IMG/VR virus record: IMGVR_UViG_3300032229_000294
Span: 1 to 31,863 of that record
Source of the DNA: a virus
Strand: one strand, 5' to 3'
Length of the DNA stretch: 31,863 nt
Shown here: positions 22,150 to 27,823 of the stretch, piece by piece
Numbering within the stretch: the first letter of the stretch is position 1
Layout of the letters: each line of letters starts with the position of its first letter
Position numbers and translations under genes: made by a program
The notes under the pieces: model-generated
The model's input: the letters and a program-made list of their open reading frames with translations, nothing else
Databases searched by the model: none
What the model was told of the DNA's origin: nothing

Positions 22150-22467
22150 CTACTCGTCTTCTTCTCCGTACCAAAGTCTGCGAACTTGGTCATACACCTT
22201 TTGGTGAATGTACTCTTGGTAGAAAGGGTCAAACAGAGTGCCTTGTATTTTCTCGGCAACATCGGGGCGTTCCTTGTGGAGTTTGTTGAAGAACACTTGC
22301 CCAAGTCGCTTTTGGTTGGCAGGGTGTTCATAAGAGGCAAAGACCTTCTGTACAAAACGCTCGTATGTTCCTTCTTCGTAGTTACATGAAGAAAGAACCC
22401 CAAAGGGGTCGTTGATGTACTTCTCTGCTTCTGGGAACACAGCCCCGTCGTCTTCGTCACCCGTCAT
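22150..22467 (-). CDS. unknown early-type protein
   Basis: 105 residues, mixed charge and aromatic-rich (DPFGVLSSCNYEEGTYERFV, then YQEYIHQKVYDQVRRLWYG). No catalytic motif is recognised. The ATG at 22467 lies inside the end of the 34-residue gene upstream (11-base overlap), so both are on one transcript from the regulon promoter at 22568. It ends shortly before the orphan promoter. Confidence 0.75.
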   Translation of the reverse strand: MTGDEDDGAVFPEAEKYINDPFGVLSSCNYEEGTYERFVQKVFASYEHPANQKRLGQVFFNKLHKERPDVAEKIQGTLFDPFYQEYIHQKVYDQVRRLWYGEEDE

Positions 22468-22561
22468 CTTCTTCGTCTTCCGTGTCGCACAGGTGAGAGT
22501 TAGCCCAAGAGTCCATGAAGTTGTCGTAGGCTTCTATTTCTGCGTCTGTCCAGTCTTTCAT
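22457..22561 (-). CDS. 34-residue acidic leaderless protein
   Basis: Reads MKDWTDAEIEAYDNFMDSW and ends in an acidic DTEDEEDDG. The ATG lies exactly six bases after TACTAT of a regulon promoter and the reading frame overlaps the next gene, which supports real translation despite the length. Function unknown. Confidence 0.6.
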   Translation of the reverse strand: MKDWTDAEIEAYDNFMDSWANSHLCDTEDEEDDG

Positions 22562-22567
22562 AAGTTC

Positions 22568-22596
22568 ATAGTATCGGTATGAAAGACAAAAAGCAA
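22568..22596 (-). promoter_or_regulatory. regulon promoter for 22457-22561 and 22150-22467
   Basis: TTGCTT, 17 bp with TTTCATACCGA, TACTAT, six bases, ATG. Confidence 0.75.
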
Positions 22597-22615
22597 CATG
22601 CTGAGAAAGATTTAT

Positions 22616-22936
22616 CTAGTAATCCAGCGAGGTAACGATAATCGGCGTTTGCTCACCGACCCAAGCCCCGAGAACATTGAAGTCAAGGTAATCAGTTGCG
22701 TCGTCATAACCCATGCCGTCACGCTTCATCAGCACATCTATCATCTTGTCGTAGGAATAGACAGCAAGCAAGGGTTCGTTGATTCGTTGCGACAAACCGA
22801 TGAACGCTTCATCAAAGCCGTCACACAAGAGAACTGACTCACCACGGGACTCCAAGGCGTCGTGAATGTCCTGTCTAGTAAGTGGCTTTTCCATTATCTC
22901 ACTAGGGTCAAAGTTTTCTGCATCTTTTCCTACCAT
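22616..22936 (-). CDS. unknown conserved-type phage protein
   Basis: 106 residues from the ATG at 22936. LTRQDIHDALESRGE, LCDGFDEAFIGLSQRIN and the ending FNVLGAWVGEQTPIIV form a pattern I have seen in small phage proteins of unknown function. The track-length start at 22972 is rejected because it would place the regulon-type promoter inside the gene; the chosen ATG lies seven bases after TAACCT. No Shine-Dalgarno is present. Confidence 0.75.
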   Translation of the reverse strand: MVGKDAENFDPSEIMEKPLTRQDIHDALESRGESVLLCDGFDEAFIGLSQRINEPLLAVYSYDKMIDVLMKRDGMGYDDATDYLDFNVLGAWVGEQTPIIVTSLDY

Positions 22937-22943
22937 GCTTTGC

Positions 22944-22972
22944 AGGTTATCGGCTAAAAGCAGGTACGACAA
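22944..22972 (-). promoter_or_regulatory. diverged regulon promoter
   Basis: TTGTCG, 17 bp ending TAGCCGA, TAACCT, seven bases, ATG. Only the CCGA end of the spacer core is kept. Confidence 0.55.
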
Positions 22973-23079
22973 CCTCGCTTGGGCTTTTTCTGCAGAAAGC
23001 GTGGCTTTTCTTTTTTTTTCTTTTTTTCTTCGGGCGGGAGCCCAGCGTTCTCGTTTGTCATGTACCCATAATACGACAA

Positions 23080-23111
23080 ATGCCCCTCAACCATTTTCAG
23101 GTCGGGGGCAT
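23080..23111 (-). terminator. possible terminator hairpin
   Basis: ATGCCCC and GGGGCAT pair across an 18-base loop, followed on the minus strand by TTTGT. It lies in a 256-base gap (22937-23192) that otherwise holds an A-rich tract and no supported gene. Confidence 0.4.
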
Positions 23112-23192
23112 CTATCGCCTCATGAGTGGGGGTGTGGTGAGGTCTGTTTGTAACACTAGCCACAATCGCTGGGCTAGTCAAGTAGGTATTTA

Positions 23193-23273
23193 CTACTTTG
23201 TGAACATGGCTGTGAGCAACATCGCTGCCACTCCCATGCCTGTGCCCATGTAAAACACTAAAAAGGTTGTCAT
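23193..23273 (-). CDS. 26-residue hydrophobic membrane peptide
   Basis: Reads MTTFLVFYMGTGMGVAAMLL plus TAMFTK: almost entirely hydrophobic with a final Lys, a minimal membrane span. Its ATGA overlaps the stop of the upstream 38-residue gene, the same junction style as genuine operon partners here. Too short for family assignment; a holin-like or membrane-partner peptide is possible. Confidence 0.5.
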   Translation of the reverse strand: MTTFLVFYMGTGMGVAAMLLTAMFTK

Positions 23274-23386
23274 TCCTCTTCCTCTTCCTCTTCTTTCATA
23301 CATACTCGGCACTCGCCTTCATAGTTGTCTCGGCAGTAGCAAGTATCGGGTGTATCCCATTTTTCGTAGGGGTCGTTGATGTCCAT
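23270..23386 (-). CDS. 38-residue Cys-rich leaderless protein
   Basis: Reads MDINDPYEKWDTPDTCYC, then further Cys (GECRVCMK) and a C-terminal run of seven Glu. Four cysteines in two CxC/CxxC pairs suggest a metal site. The ATG is six bases after TACTAT of a regulon promoter. It is coupled to the 26-residue membrane peptide. Confidence 0.6.
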   Translation of the reverse strand: MDINDPYEKWDTPDTCYCRDNYEGECRVCMKEEEEEEE

Positions 23387-23392
23387 ACCTTC

Positions 23393-23421
23393 ATAGTATC
23401 GGTAGAAAGAACAATAAACAA
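23393..23421 (-). promoter_or_regulatory. regulon promoter for 23270-23386
   Basis: TTGTTT, 17 bp ending TCTACCGA, TACTAT, six bases, ATG. Confidence 0.8.
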
Positions 23422-23434
23422 CCTCGGACAGAGA

Positions 23435-23632
23435 TTATTTCAGAAGTTCTTTGATTATTTTCAGCGCGTCTGGGAGCCCAGCGTGCTCAGCATTGTTGAT
23501 TTGTATGTTTCTCAACAGCCACCTGAGGTTTGCTTCGCTCATGTCCTGCCTGCGGAATGAAGGAATGTTCATTGTCCCAAGCAGGTTGCGTAACTGAATT
23601 ATCTTCACCTGTCGGTTCATCTCTGGCTTCAC
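23435..23632 (-). CDS. unknown basic helical protein
   Basis: 65 residues from a GTG at 23632 whose GTGA overlaps the upstream stop, with GGAGG five bases before it. The sequence is helical and basic (QVKIIQLRNLLGTMNIPSFRR, partly shown) and ends IIKELLK. A TTG at 23644 is an alternative. It is cotranscribed with the zinc-site gene at 23629. Confidence 0.65.
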   Translation of the reverse strand: MKPEMNRQVKIIQLRNLLGTMNIPSFRRQDMSEANLRWLLRNIQINNAEHAGLPDALKIIKELLK

Positions 23633-23928
23633 CCTAGCCTCCAAAAGATTTCTTCTCCTGCGTATCGGGGCTCTTCCCCGTACATCAGAAGCCCGTCATC
23701 TTCTAAGGACTTGTCAAAACATGGTTCGCACAGGTTGCCCTTCCCGTTTGGGTGCTGGCGACCTGCGTTGCGTGTGAACAGTTCTTTGTAGGTCATCTCT
23801 TTTTTGCACGAATAGCAAAATGCTGGGAGCCCAGCAATTCGCTTCCAGTTGCGCCTGCGTCGCTTCTCCTCACGGCGAAACTGCGTCTCACGCTCTTGGC
23901 GTAACCTCAGTCTTTCTTGGAACCTCAT
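23629..23928 (-). CDS. basic protein with two CxxC motifs
   Basis: 99 residues. An Arg-rich N-terminal helix (RLRLRQERETQFRREEKRRR) is followed by CYSC and CEPC, 30 to 35 residues apart, as in HNH-type or zinc-finger nucleases and RNA-binding proteins. GRQHPNGKGNLCEPC resembles the knuckle of such domains, but no His-Asn-His catalytic set is complete. The ATG is six bases after TAGAGT of a regulon promoter. Confidence 0.7.
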   Translation of the reverse strand: MRFQERLRLRQERETQFRREEKRRRRNWKRIAGLPAFCYSCKKEMTYKELFTRNAGRQHPNGKGNLCEPCFDKSLEDDGLLMYGEEPRYAGEEIFWRLG

Positions 23929-23934
23929 AACTCC

Positions 23935-23963
23935 ACTCTATCGGTAGTAAGCCCTAGTCACAA
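23935..23963 (-). promoter_or_regulatory. regulon promoter for 23629-23928
   Basis: TTGTGA, 17 bp with GGCTTACTACCGA, TAGAGT, six bases, ATG. Confidence 0.8.
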
Positions 23964-23990
23964 CCTGCGAGTTGGTCGGGCAGGTCTTGC

Positions 23991-24015
23991 GACCCGACCC
24001 GACCCGACCCGACCT
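23991..24015. repeat. five tandem GACCC pentamers
   Basis: GACCC repeated four times and a final GACCT that enters the stop codon of the gene at 24014-24277. A nearby GGTCGGG (about 23973-23979) can pair with the repeat. Confidence 0.8.
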
Positions 24016-24277
24016 ACTTGGCGATTTCTCGCAAGAGGTTCGTGAGCGTCTCTTCCTTGACCGCTGCCTCAAGCAGTGAGTTCGCTGTCTGGAGCAGAAC
24101 CTTCGCCCAGTGGGCGTTCATTCCTTGCTCGGTCGCTTGCGCCGTGTATGAGTTCATCGTGTCTGCCCACGACTGGGTTGCGCCGTGTGCCTCTCGCACT
24201 TTGGCTTCCAACCACGCTGTGAGTTGGCTTACTGGGACTTGTGCCTGCGTCATGCGCTCGGCTTCCATTGCTGTCAT
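24014..24277 (-). CDS. unknown helical protein
   Basis: 87 residues, Ala- and Gln-rich and fully helical in appearance (LTAWLEAKVREAHGATQSWA; LLQTANSLLEAAVKEE). No family recognised. The ATG at 24277 lies six bases after TATCTT. Its first 14 codons resemble those of the gene at 24558 (MTAxxAERxxQAxV in both). It follows element E3 and a parS-like palindrome. Confidence 0.7.
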   Translation of the reverse strand: MTAMEAERMTQAQVPVSQLTAWLEAKVREAHGATQSWADTMNSYTAQATEQGMNAHWAKVLLQTANSLLEAAVKEETLTNLLREIAK

Positions 24278-24283
24278 ACTTCC

Positions 24284-24312
24284 AAGATAACGGTAGTTCC
24301 GACCAATACCAA
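24284..24312 (-). promoter_or_regulatory. regulon promoter for 24014-24277
   Basis: TTGGTA, 17 bp with GTCGGAACTACCGT, TATCTT, six bases, ATG. A parS-like palindrome lies 12 bases upstream of the -35. Confidence 0.8.
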
Positions 24313-24324
24313 CCTGCCCGACAA

Positions 24325-24340
24325 TGTTTCCCGTGAAACA
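24325..24340. promoter_or_regulatory. parS-like palindrome 1
   Basis: TGTTTCCCGTGAAACA differs by one base from TGTTTCACGTGAAACA, the parS sequence bound by bacterial ParB. It is followed at 24345-24362 by CTTGTAGTGTGCAACTAA, which recurs inverted beside the second palindrome. Confidence 0.6.
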
Positions 24341-24363
24341 TTTGCTTGTAGTGTGCAACTAAT

Positions 24364-24384
24364 TTGTCCACAGGTTTATCCACA
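24364..24384 (+). other. pair of DnaA-box-like sites
   Basis: TTGTCCACA at 24364-24372 and TTATCCACA at 24376-24384, same orientation, next to the parS-like site in the gap of element E3. Confidence 0.45.
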
Positions 24385-24441
24385 GGCACAAAGTGAGAGA
24401 AACGCAAAGACAGCAACGGGGCCCCTGCCCCAAAAAATGTG

Positions 24442-24470
24442 TTTCTAATCTATGTACGGTGGCGGAAAGC
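24442..24470. repeat. repeat element E3
   Basis: TTTCTAATC, five bases, ACGGTGGCGGAAAGC. Same orientation as the other copies. Confidence 0.8.
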
Positions 24471-24514
24471 ACTTGCGACTGCGTGTTCAACAGCCCAGCC
24501 TTTGCCCCAAGTGA

Positions 24515-24540
24515 ACTCCCCCACCGTGTAGGCAGGGGAG
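24515..24540 (-). terminator. possible terminator hairpin
   Basis: CTCCCC...GGGGAG with an imperfect inner stem, just after the stop of the gene at 24558. No strong T run. Confidence 0.45.
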
Positions 24541-24557
24541 CCACCTGATGAGGGGAA

Positions 24558-24968
24558 CTAGAACGACAGGACTTTCTTCAACAACCGTGAGAGGACTGTC
24601 TCGCTAGTGGCAAGGTCAAGGTCGGCGATTAGTCCGAGAGTCTCAAACTGAAAGTTCTCAAATGACTTCTCGCCGTATCGGGCGACAGGCTCGTTGTGGA
24701 ACCGTGAAGACGGGTAAGTCACTCCGTCAAATGGTGCGTACATGGTGACGGTGAAACCTCGGTCGTTGGGTTGCCACCACACTAGGCGAATGGTCGCTGT
24801 GTATTGCTTGCGCTTGGGGTCGTGTGCGAAACACAACTCCACCTGCTCGCCTGCAGGGGTTCCGTCCCAGTCTTTATCTAGGACAGGGTTCTGCCATACA
24901 TAAGTGACCTGACGGTAATCGTAGTGGACTTTTGCCTGCTGAATACGCTCGGCTGTTGTTGCTGTCAT
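24558..24968 (-). CDS. unknown beta-rich protein
   Basis: 136 residues with alternating strands (YTATIRLVWWQPNDRGFTV; YAPFDGVTYPSSRFH) and a helical C-terminus (TSETVLSRLLKKVLSF). No recognised family. The ATG is six bases after TAACTT of a regulon promoter. It shares its promoter and first codons with the gene at 24014, suggesting a duplicated control unit. Confidence 0.75.
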   Translation of the reverse strand: MTATTAERIQQAKVHYDYRQVTYVWQNPVLDKDWDGTPAGEQVELCFAHDPKRKQYTATIRLVWWQPNDRGFTVTMYAPFDGVTYPSSRFHNEPVARYGEKSFENFQFETLGLIADLDLATSETVLSRLLKKVLSF

Positions 24969-24974
24969 ACCTTC

Positions 24975-25003
24975 AAGTTATCGGTAGTTCAGACTAGAAA
25001 CAA
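24975..25003 (-). promoter_or_regulatory. regulon promoter for 24558-24968
   Basis: TTGTTT, 17 bp with GTCTGAACTACCGA, TAACTT, six bases, ATG. Confidence 0.85.
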
Positions 25004-25070
25004 CCTAGCCGCCACATTTCTTTATGAAACTCTCCCCATTCCCGTTCCGCCCGCTGGGAGCCCAGCGTGA

Positions 25071-25076
25071 TAATCT
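25071..25076 (+). promoter_or_regulatory. -10 box of the plus-strand gene at 25083
   Basis: TAATCT, six bases before the ATG. A palindrome-like CGCTGGG-AG-CCCAGCG (25052-25067) lies just upstream, where a -35 box or an operator would be. Confidence 0.45.
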
Positions 25077-25082
25077 TCGCTC

Positions 25083-25358
25083 ATGCCAACTACTTGGGGT
25101 TCCAACTCTTATCCACCGCAAACAACTAGCGGTTACGACATTGAGCAATACTGCCGTTTCTTCTCCCTGCATGGTCACGACTTGGAGTTCAAGCGAATCG
25201 CTGGGCTCTGGAGCGCACGGATAACTGACGGGGGCAAGGTTATTGCGCAAAGCCGTGAACACGACCTGCTGTTCCACGCACTCAATGACTGCTACCTCAC
25301 CTTCCGAGGCTTCCCGTTGGAGTCCATACAGCCCAGCCTGCCTGACTTCGGGCAATAA
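25083..25358 (+). CDS. unknown protein, the only plus-strand gene in the small-gene array
   Basis: 91 residues with a natural composition: GYDIEQYCRFFSLHGHD, then RIAGLWSARITDGGKVIAQS and HALNDCYLTFRGFP. No family recognised. The ATG is six bases after TAATCT, like other leaderless genes here. It ends at a hairpin that can terminate transcription in both directions, and the opposite strand frame is less protein-like. Its inverted orientation suggests it arrived separately or is expressed at another time. Confidence 0.65.
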   Translation: MPTTWGSNSYPPQTTSGYDIEQYCRFFSLHGHDLEFKRIAGLWSARITDGGKVIAQSREHDLLFHALNDCYLTFRGFPLESIQPSLPDFGQ

Positions 25359-25362
25359 GAAA

Positions 25363-25389
25363 CCCACCTGCCGAGGGGTAGCAGGTGGG
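25363..25389. terminator. two-way terminator
   Basis: CCCACCTGC / GCAGGTGGG stem between convergent genes (25083-25358 plus and 25409-25528 minus). On the minus strand it is followed by TTTCTT; on the plus strand by CTCTAT, so it is stronger for the minus strand. Confidence 0.75.
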
Positions 25390-25408
25390 CTCTATGAGTG
25401 GGTCGGTT

Positions 25409-25528
25409 TTATGAGTGAATGCCGTCTTTAGCCCACGCAATTTCTGCGTGTTCTTGACACACTTCCCACCCGTTCGGGCAGGTTGTGACTGAAGGTTCTT
25501 GGCACTGTTCGCAAGTTGTTTCGTTCAT
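25409..25528 (-). CDS. 39-residue Cys/His leaderless protein
   Basis: Reads MNETTCEQCQEPSVTTC, then a further Cys and His (VCQEHAEI). CxxC, C and CxxxH positions suggest one zinc site. The ATG is six bases after TACTAT of a regulon promoter and a terminator follows the stop, so it is a single-gene unit. Function unknown. Confidence 0.65.
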   Translation of the reverse strand: MNETTCEQCQEPSVTTCPNGWEVCQEHAEIAWAKDGIHS

Positions 25529-25534
25529 ACCTTC

Positions 25535-25563
25535 ATAGTATCGGTAGTAAGTACCAATACCAA
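25535..25563 (-). promoter_or_regulatory. regulon promoter for 25409-25528
   Basis: TTGGTA, 17 bp with GTACTTACTACCGA, TACTAT, six bases, ATG. Confidence 0.85.
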
Positions 25564-25567
25564 CCTC

Positions 25568-25834
25568 TCAGTCCATTTTTTCGTTTTTGTAGTTGGGCTT
25601 GACTTCCTTGTTGAGGAACTTACCGAGGCTCTTCGCCGTCATCATTGCGTGAACGGTGCTGAACGGCACTTCGTAGTAGAAGTAAGGCTTGTCTCCCCAA
25701 GTAACAGACAAGATGCTCTTCTCTGCGAGGTAAACCCACTCGGTAATAATTTCGGATACGGGCTCAGCGCAGACAAGCGAACCTGTCTTGGTTACGCCTA
25801 CCTCGCCTGTTGGTGTTTGTATTGCTACTCTCAT
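25568..25834 (-). CDS. KTSC-domain-like protein
   Basis: 88 residues. The C-terminal 45 residues (SILSVTWGDKPYFYYEVPFS, then a helix with AKSLGKFLNKEVKPNY) have the pattern of the KTSC domain, a small beta-hairpin fold common in phages and in some tRNA-synthetase- and RecN-linked proteins: aromatic strand, VP, then SxGxFxNxxIxxxY. The exact KTSC residues are only partly kept (AKSLGKF). Role unknown. The ATG lies six bases after TAACTT. Confidence 0.7.
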   Translation of the reverse strand: MRVAIQTPTGEVGVTKTGSLVCAEPVSEIITEWVYLAEKSILSVTWGDKPYFYYEVPFSTVHAMMTAKSLGKFLNKEVKPNYKNEKMD

Positions 25835-25840
25835 ACTTCC

Positions 25841-25869
25841 AAGTTATCGGTAGTAAGGACTAATACCAA
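25841..25869 (-). promoter_or_regulatory. regulon promoter for 25568-25834
   Basis: TTGGTA, 17 bp with GTCCTTACTACCGA, TAACTT, six bases, ATG. Confidence 0.85.
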
Positions 25870-25993
25870 CCTGCCGACAAACATTTTTTTATGAAACTCG
25901 CACCCCTATTCTGTCCAGCGTCAGATAGCCCAGCGTCCTCGCCGACGCAAAACCGCCGAAGGGCAAACCCCTGGGCTCCCGAAGGGGGCAAGC

Positions 25994-26018
25994 AAAAAGC
26001 CCACCCCAAAGGGTGAGC
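25994..26018 (-). terminator. terminator
   Basis: GCTCACCC-TTTG-GGGTGGGC followed on the minus strand by TTTTTG, after the 55-residue gene. The rest of the 25870-26085 gap holds CCCTTCGGG-type hairpins and no supported gene. Confidence 0.75.
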
Positions 26019-26085
26019 CCGCCGTGAGGGTTCTGTTGCCACGCCCCTCCGAGCGCCGAGTCCGACTCAGGTGTGCTGTCCGCTA

Positions 26086-26253
26086 TCAGGCGAGCAACTG
26101 AGCGACCATGTCTCGCACCATGCGGTGGAGACGCTTCACGCCTTCGTTGCCAGCACCGTAGCGGGCGGTAGCCTCAGACAACTCTGCCAAGAGAGCCTGC
26201 GCCATCGCCACACGGTGTGACTTTTCCATTTTTTTCACCTCCTTCCCACTCAT
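26086..26253 (-). CDS. 55-residue helical protein, paralogue of 31514-31675
   Basis: MSGKEVKKMEKSHRVAMAQA followed by helices rich in Ala, Leu and Arg, ending VAQLLA. The ATG at 26253 is leaderless (six bases after TACGAT); a second in-frame ATG at 26229 follows AGGAGGTG, so two products differing by eight residues are possible. About 60% of its core residues match the gene at 31514, and sequence beyond the stop (GTGGCAACAGAA) is also shared, so the whole locus is duplicated. Follows element E4. Confidence 0.7.
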   Translation of the reverse strand: MSGKEVKKMEKSHRVAMAQALLAELSEATARYGAGNEGVKRLHRMVRDMVAQLLA

Positions 26254-26259
26254 GATTTC

Positions 26260-26288
26260 ATCGTAACGGTAGTTCAGACCAAAAACAA
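26260..26288 (-). promoter_or_regulatory. regulon promoter for 26086-26253
   Basis: TTGTTT, 17 bp with GTCTGAACTACCGT, TACGAT, six bases, ATG. Confidence 0.8.
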
Positions 26289-26419
26289 CCCGACCCCAAC
26301 ATTTTTTTACGCAACCCTCTCGCACGCCTCACGCACACACGCCCCCGCGCGCGGGAGCCCAGCGTCGCTGGCTTCGCTCGGCGGAAAGGCTGGGCTTCCA
26401 GAGCGAGCGAAAAAGGGCA

Positions 26420-26453
26420 AAAAAGAAACCCCCACCGAATGGCAGGGGTTCTC
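26420..26453 (-). terminator. terminator between E4 and the next promoter
   Basis: GAACCCC / GGGGGTTTC stem followed on the minus strand by TTTTTT. It ends transcription from the Cys-rich gene after passing element E4 and a further inverted repeat (GGAAG-GCACTCA / TGAGTGC-CTTCC, 26459-26499). Confidence 0.8.
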
Positions 26454-26494
26454 TAAAAGGAAGGCACTCAATTGTTTTGGGGAGGCTGAGTGCG

Positions 26495-26522
26495 CTTCCT
26501 AATCCTTTGACGGTGGCGGAAG
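26495..26522. repeat. repeat element E4
   Basis: CTTCCTAATCCTTTGACGGT with GGCGGAAG; one A is missing from the usual GGAAAG. It begins five bases after the stop codon of the gene at 26527. Confidence 0.75.
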
Positions 26523-26526
26523 ACTC

Positions 26527-26706
26527 CTAATAAAAGCAGTCCTCGCACCCGCTGATGCACTTACCGCACCAAGTCGGGTCGCTGTCGTCGTTTGCGTCCT
26601 CTGCGATTACTTCCTTACAAGCCTCGCACAGTTCGTCTTCTTTTCCTTCGCAAACACAATCTTCGGGCGGGTAGTTGCTATCAAACTCTGATGGGTATTC
26701 GTTCAT
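26527..26706 (-). CDS. Cys-rich zinc-binding-type protein
   Basis: 59 residues with nine cysteines: CVC, CEAC, CGKC, C and CEDC. Paired CxxC spacing suggests two zinc ions. The N-terminus is acidic (NEYPSEFDSNYPPED). The ATG is six bases after TACTAT of a regulon promoter. Family not recognised; many phage early proteins look like this. Confidence 0.7.
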   Translation of the reverse strand: MNEYPSEFDSNYPPEDCVCEGKEDELCEACKEVIAEDANDDSDPTWCGKCISGCEDCFY

Positions 26707-26712
26707 GAGTTC

Positions 26713-26741
26713 ATAGTATCGGTAGTTCCGACTAATAACAA
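26713..26741 (-). promoter_or_regulatory. regulon promoter for 26527-26706
   Basis: TTGTTA, 17 bp with GTCGGAACTACCGA, TACTAT, six bases, ATG. This copy is closest to a sigma-70 consensus. Confidence 0.85.
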
Positions 26742-26753
26742 CCCCCCCTAGAT

Positions 26754-27071
26754 TTATTTCTCGGTCAATGCCCAAACTCGTGAGGGGCGACCTTGCTTTC
26801 CACCAAGCGTGTTGGCTTCGTCTGTGATTTCCACCCGACCTTCATCTTCCAAGACCATTAGACGCTTAGAGGCGTTTGCCTTGTCCATGTCTAAGAGTTG
26901 AGCAATCTCTGATGTTCGTGCTTCGCCCATGAGGGAAACAGCGAGGTAGGTTGCTTCTACCCGTGTGAGGTTCGCTAGTAGTGCGTCACGGAGAGCAGGG
27001 AAGTCTTTGACTACTGCTACTACCTTTCCGTCTACCAACAGTTGTGTGTCTGTCATTGTTATGTTGTTCAT
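26754..27071 (-). CDS. winged helix-turn-helix regulator
   Basis: 105 residues. ARTSEIAQLLDMDKANASKR is a helix-turn-helix and the following LMVLEDEGRVEI...GRPSRVWALT is a wing, as in MarR/ArsR-type or DUF-type winged regulators. It should bind DNA as a dimer. It is the only clear transcription regulator in the small-gene array and therefore a candidate for the protein that reads the regulon spacer. Its own promoter is a diverged regulon copy (CCCGA in place of ACCGA), as might be expected of an autoregulator. The ATG is six bases after TACATT. Confidence 0.78.
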   Translation of the reverse strand: MNNITMTDTQLLVDGKVVAVVKDFPALRDALLANLTRVEATYLAVSLMGEARTSEIAQLLDMDKANASKRLMVLEDEGRVEITDEANTLGGKQGRPSRVWALTEK

Positions 27072-27077
27072 AAGACC

Positions 27078-27106
27078 AATGTATCGGGATAAGGTACAAA
27101 AGACAA
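27078..27106 (-). promoter_or_regulatory. diverged regulon promoter of the winged-helix gene
   Basis: TTGTCT, 17 bp ending TTATCCCGA, TACATT, six bases, ATG. Confidence 0.7.
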
Positions 27107-27125
27107 CCTGACTGGAAAGATTTAT

Positions 27126-27320
27126 TCAGAACAAGGGGAGTTGGTTTTCGTCGTGTTCACGGGGCCGACAGAAGTCGTGCACGAACCGATAATGGTTTGT
27201 GTCCAAGTGCTTTATCGTGTTAGACGAACCCTTCACCCAACCTGTGATGAGTCTCAGCGTTGAGCCACCCTTCGGGTCAATAGCCTCGTCACATATTTCG
27301 CATTTGTATCGTGATGACAT
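27126..27320 (-). CDS. small Cys-containing protein
   Basis: 64 residues. CEICDEAI near the start and HDFCRPREH later suggest a zinc site. There is no Shine-Dalgarno; the ATG is ten bases after the stop of the 21-residue membrane peptide, so translation probably continues from the operon that starts at 27817. The stop is followed by AATAAATCTTTC. Confidence 0.65.
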   Translation of the reverse strand: MSSRYKCEICDEAIDPKGGSTLRLITGWVKGSSNTIKHLDTNHYRFVHDFCRPREHDENQLPLF

Positions 27321-27330
27321 AGCCCCGAAC

Positions 27331-27396
27331 CTACCAATTCCTAATTACATAAGCAACCACAAAGAACAGCAGACTTGCGCCGATGTAGAACATCAT
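27331..27396 (-). CDS. 21-residue membrane peptide
   Basis: Reads MMFYIGASLLFFVVAYVIRN plus W: one hydrophobic span with an Arg near the C-terminus. The ATG overlaps the stop of the 42-residue gene (ATGA junction). It is the third tiny membrane peptide found coupled to a soluble early gene in this window. Confidence 0.45.
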   Translation of the reverse strand: MMFYIGASLLFFVVAYVIRNW

Positions 27397-27521
27397 GACT
27401 TTCTGTTCCTGCAAGCACGACGGCTTTGCTCTTTGCGCTTGTCGGGAATGGTTTTCGCTTTTAGAATGTTACGGTCAGCAAAGGACTGCCTATCCTCTGC
27501 CGACCAAGCACGACTTTTCAT
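27393..27521 (-). CDS. 42-residue basic protein
   Basis: Reads MKSRAWSAEDRQSFADRNI and continues with many Lys and Arg (KAKTIPDKRKEQSRRACRNR). TGATG overlap with the upstream stop and AGGGAG before the ATG support translation. A nucleic-acid-binding role is possible from charge alone. Confidence 0.55.
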   Translation of the reverse strand: MKSRAWSAEDRQSFADRNILKAKTIPDKRKEQSRRACRNRKS

Positions 27522-27817
27522 CACTTTTTCTCCCTGACAAGGCGAACCAATCGCTTCACTCGCTTCGTGCGGTGAGCGTCAGCACCCACCATGACATTCC
27601 ATGCGTTGTTCTCTGTGATTAGAGAGAAGAACATCATGACAATTCGCTTCATGCGCTCTGTTGGAACGCCGTGTAATTCCCATGCGCCCTCACCAATGTC
27701 TTGGAGAAGGTTCGTCATCGCCTCTGCGCCTGTAACGCCAAGGGAGTAGTAGTTCTCGTCAATGACAGAAAGAAGTTCTTGGTCTGTCAGGTTGTTGTAG
27801 TATTCGTAATCGCTCAT
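27521..27817 (-). CDS. unknown helical protein
   Basis: 98 residues: acidic N-terminal half (SDYEYYNNLTDQELLSVID), hydrophobic centre (RIVMMFFSLITENNAW) and a very basic C-terminus (HRTKRVKRLVRLVREKK). No family recognised. Leads an operon with the 42-, 21- and 64-residue genes. The ATG is six bases after TAACAT. Confidence 0.7.
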   Translation of the reverse strand: MSDYEYYNNLTDQELLSVIDENYYSLGVTGAEAMTNLLQDIGEGAWELHGVPTERMKRIVMMFFSLITENNAWNVMVGADAHRTKRVKRLVRLVREKK

Positions 27818-27823
27818 ACCACT

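Noticed and set aside
22954-23181. 75-residue minus-strand ORF with Lys-rich end
   Set aside because: It runs through the promoter of the gene at 22936 and across a possible terminator hairpin, and has no promoter or ribosome site of its own.
25005-25367. 120-residue minus-strand ORF opposite 25083-25358
   Set aside because: The plus-strand frame has a better composition and a leaderless -10 box; this frame starts inside a terminator.
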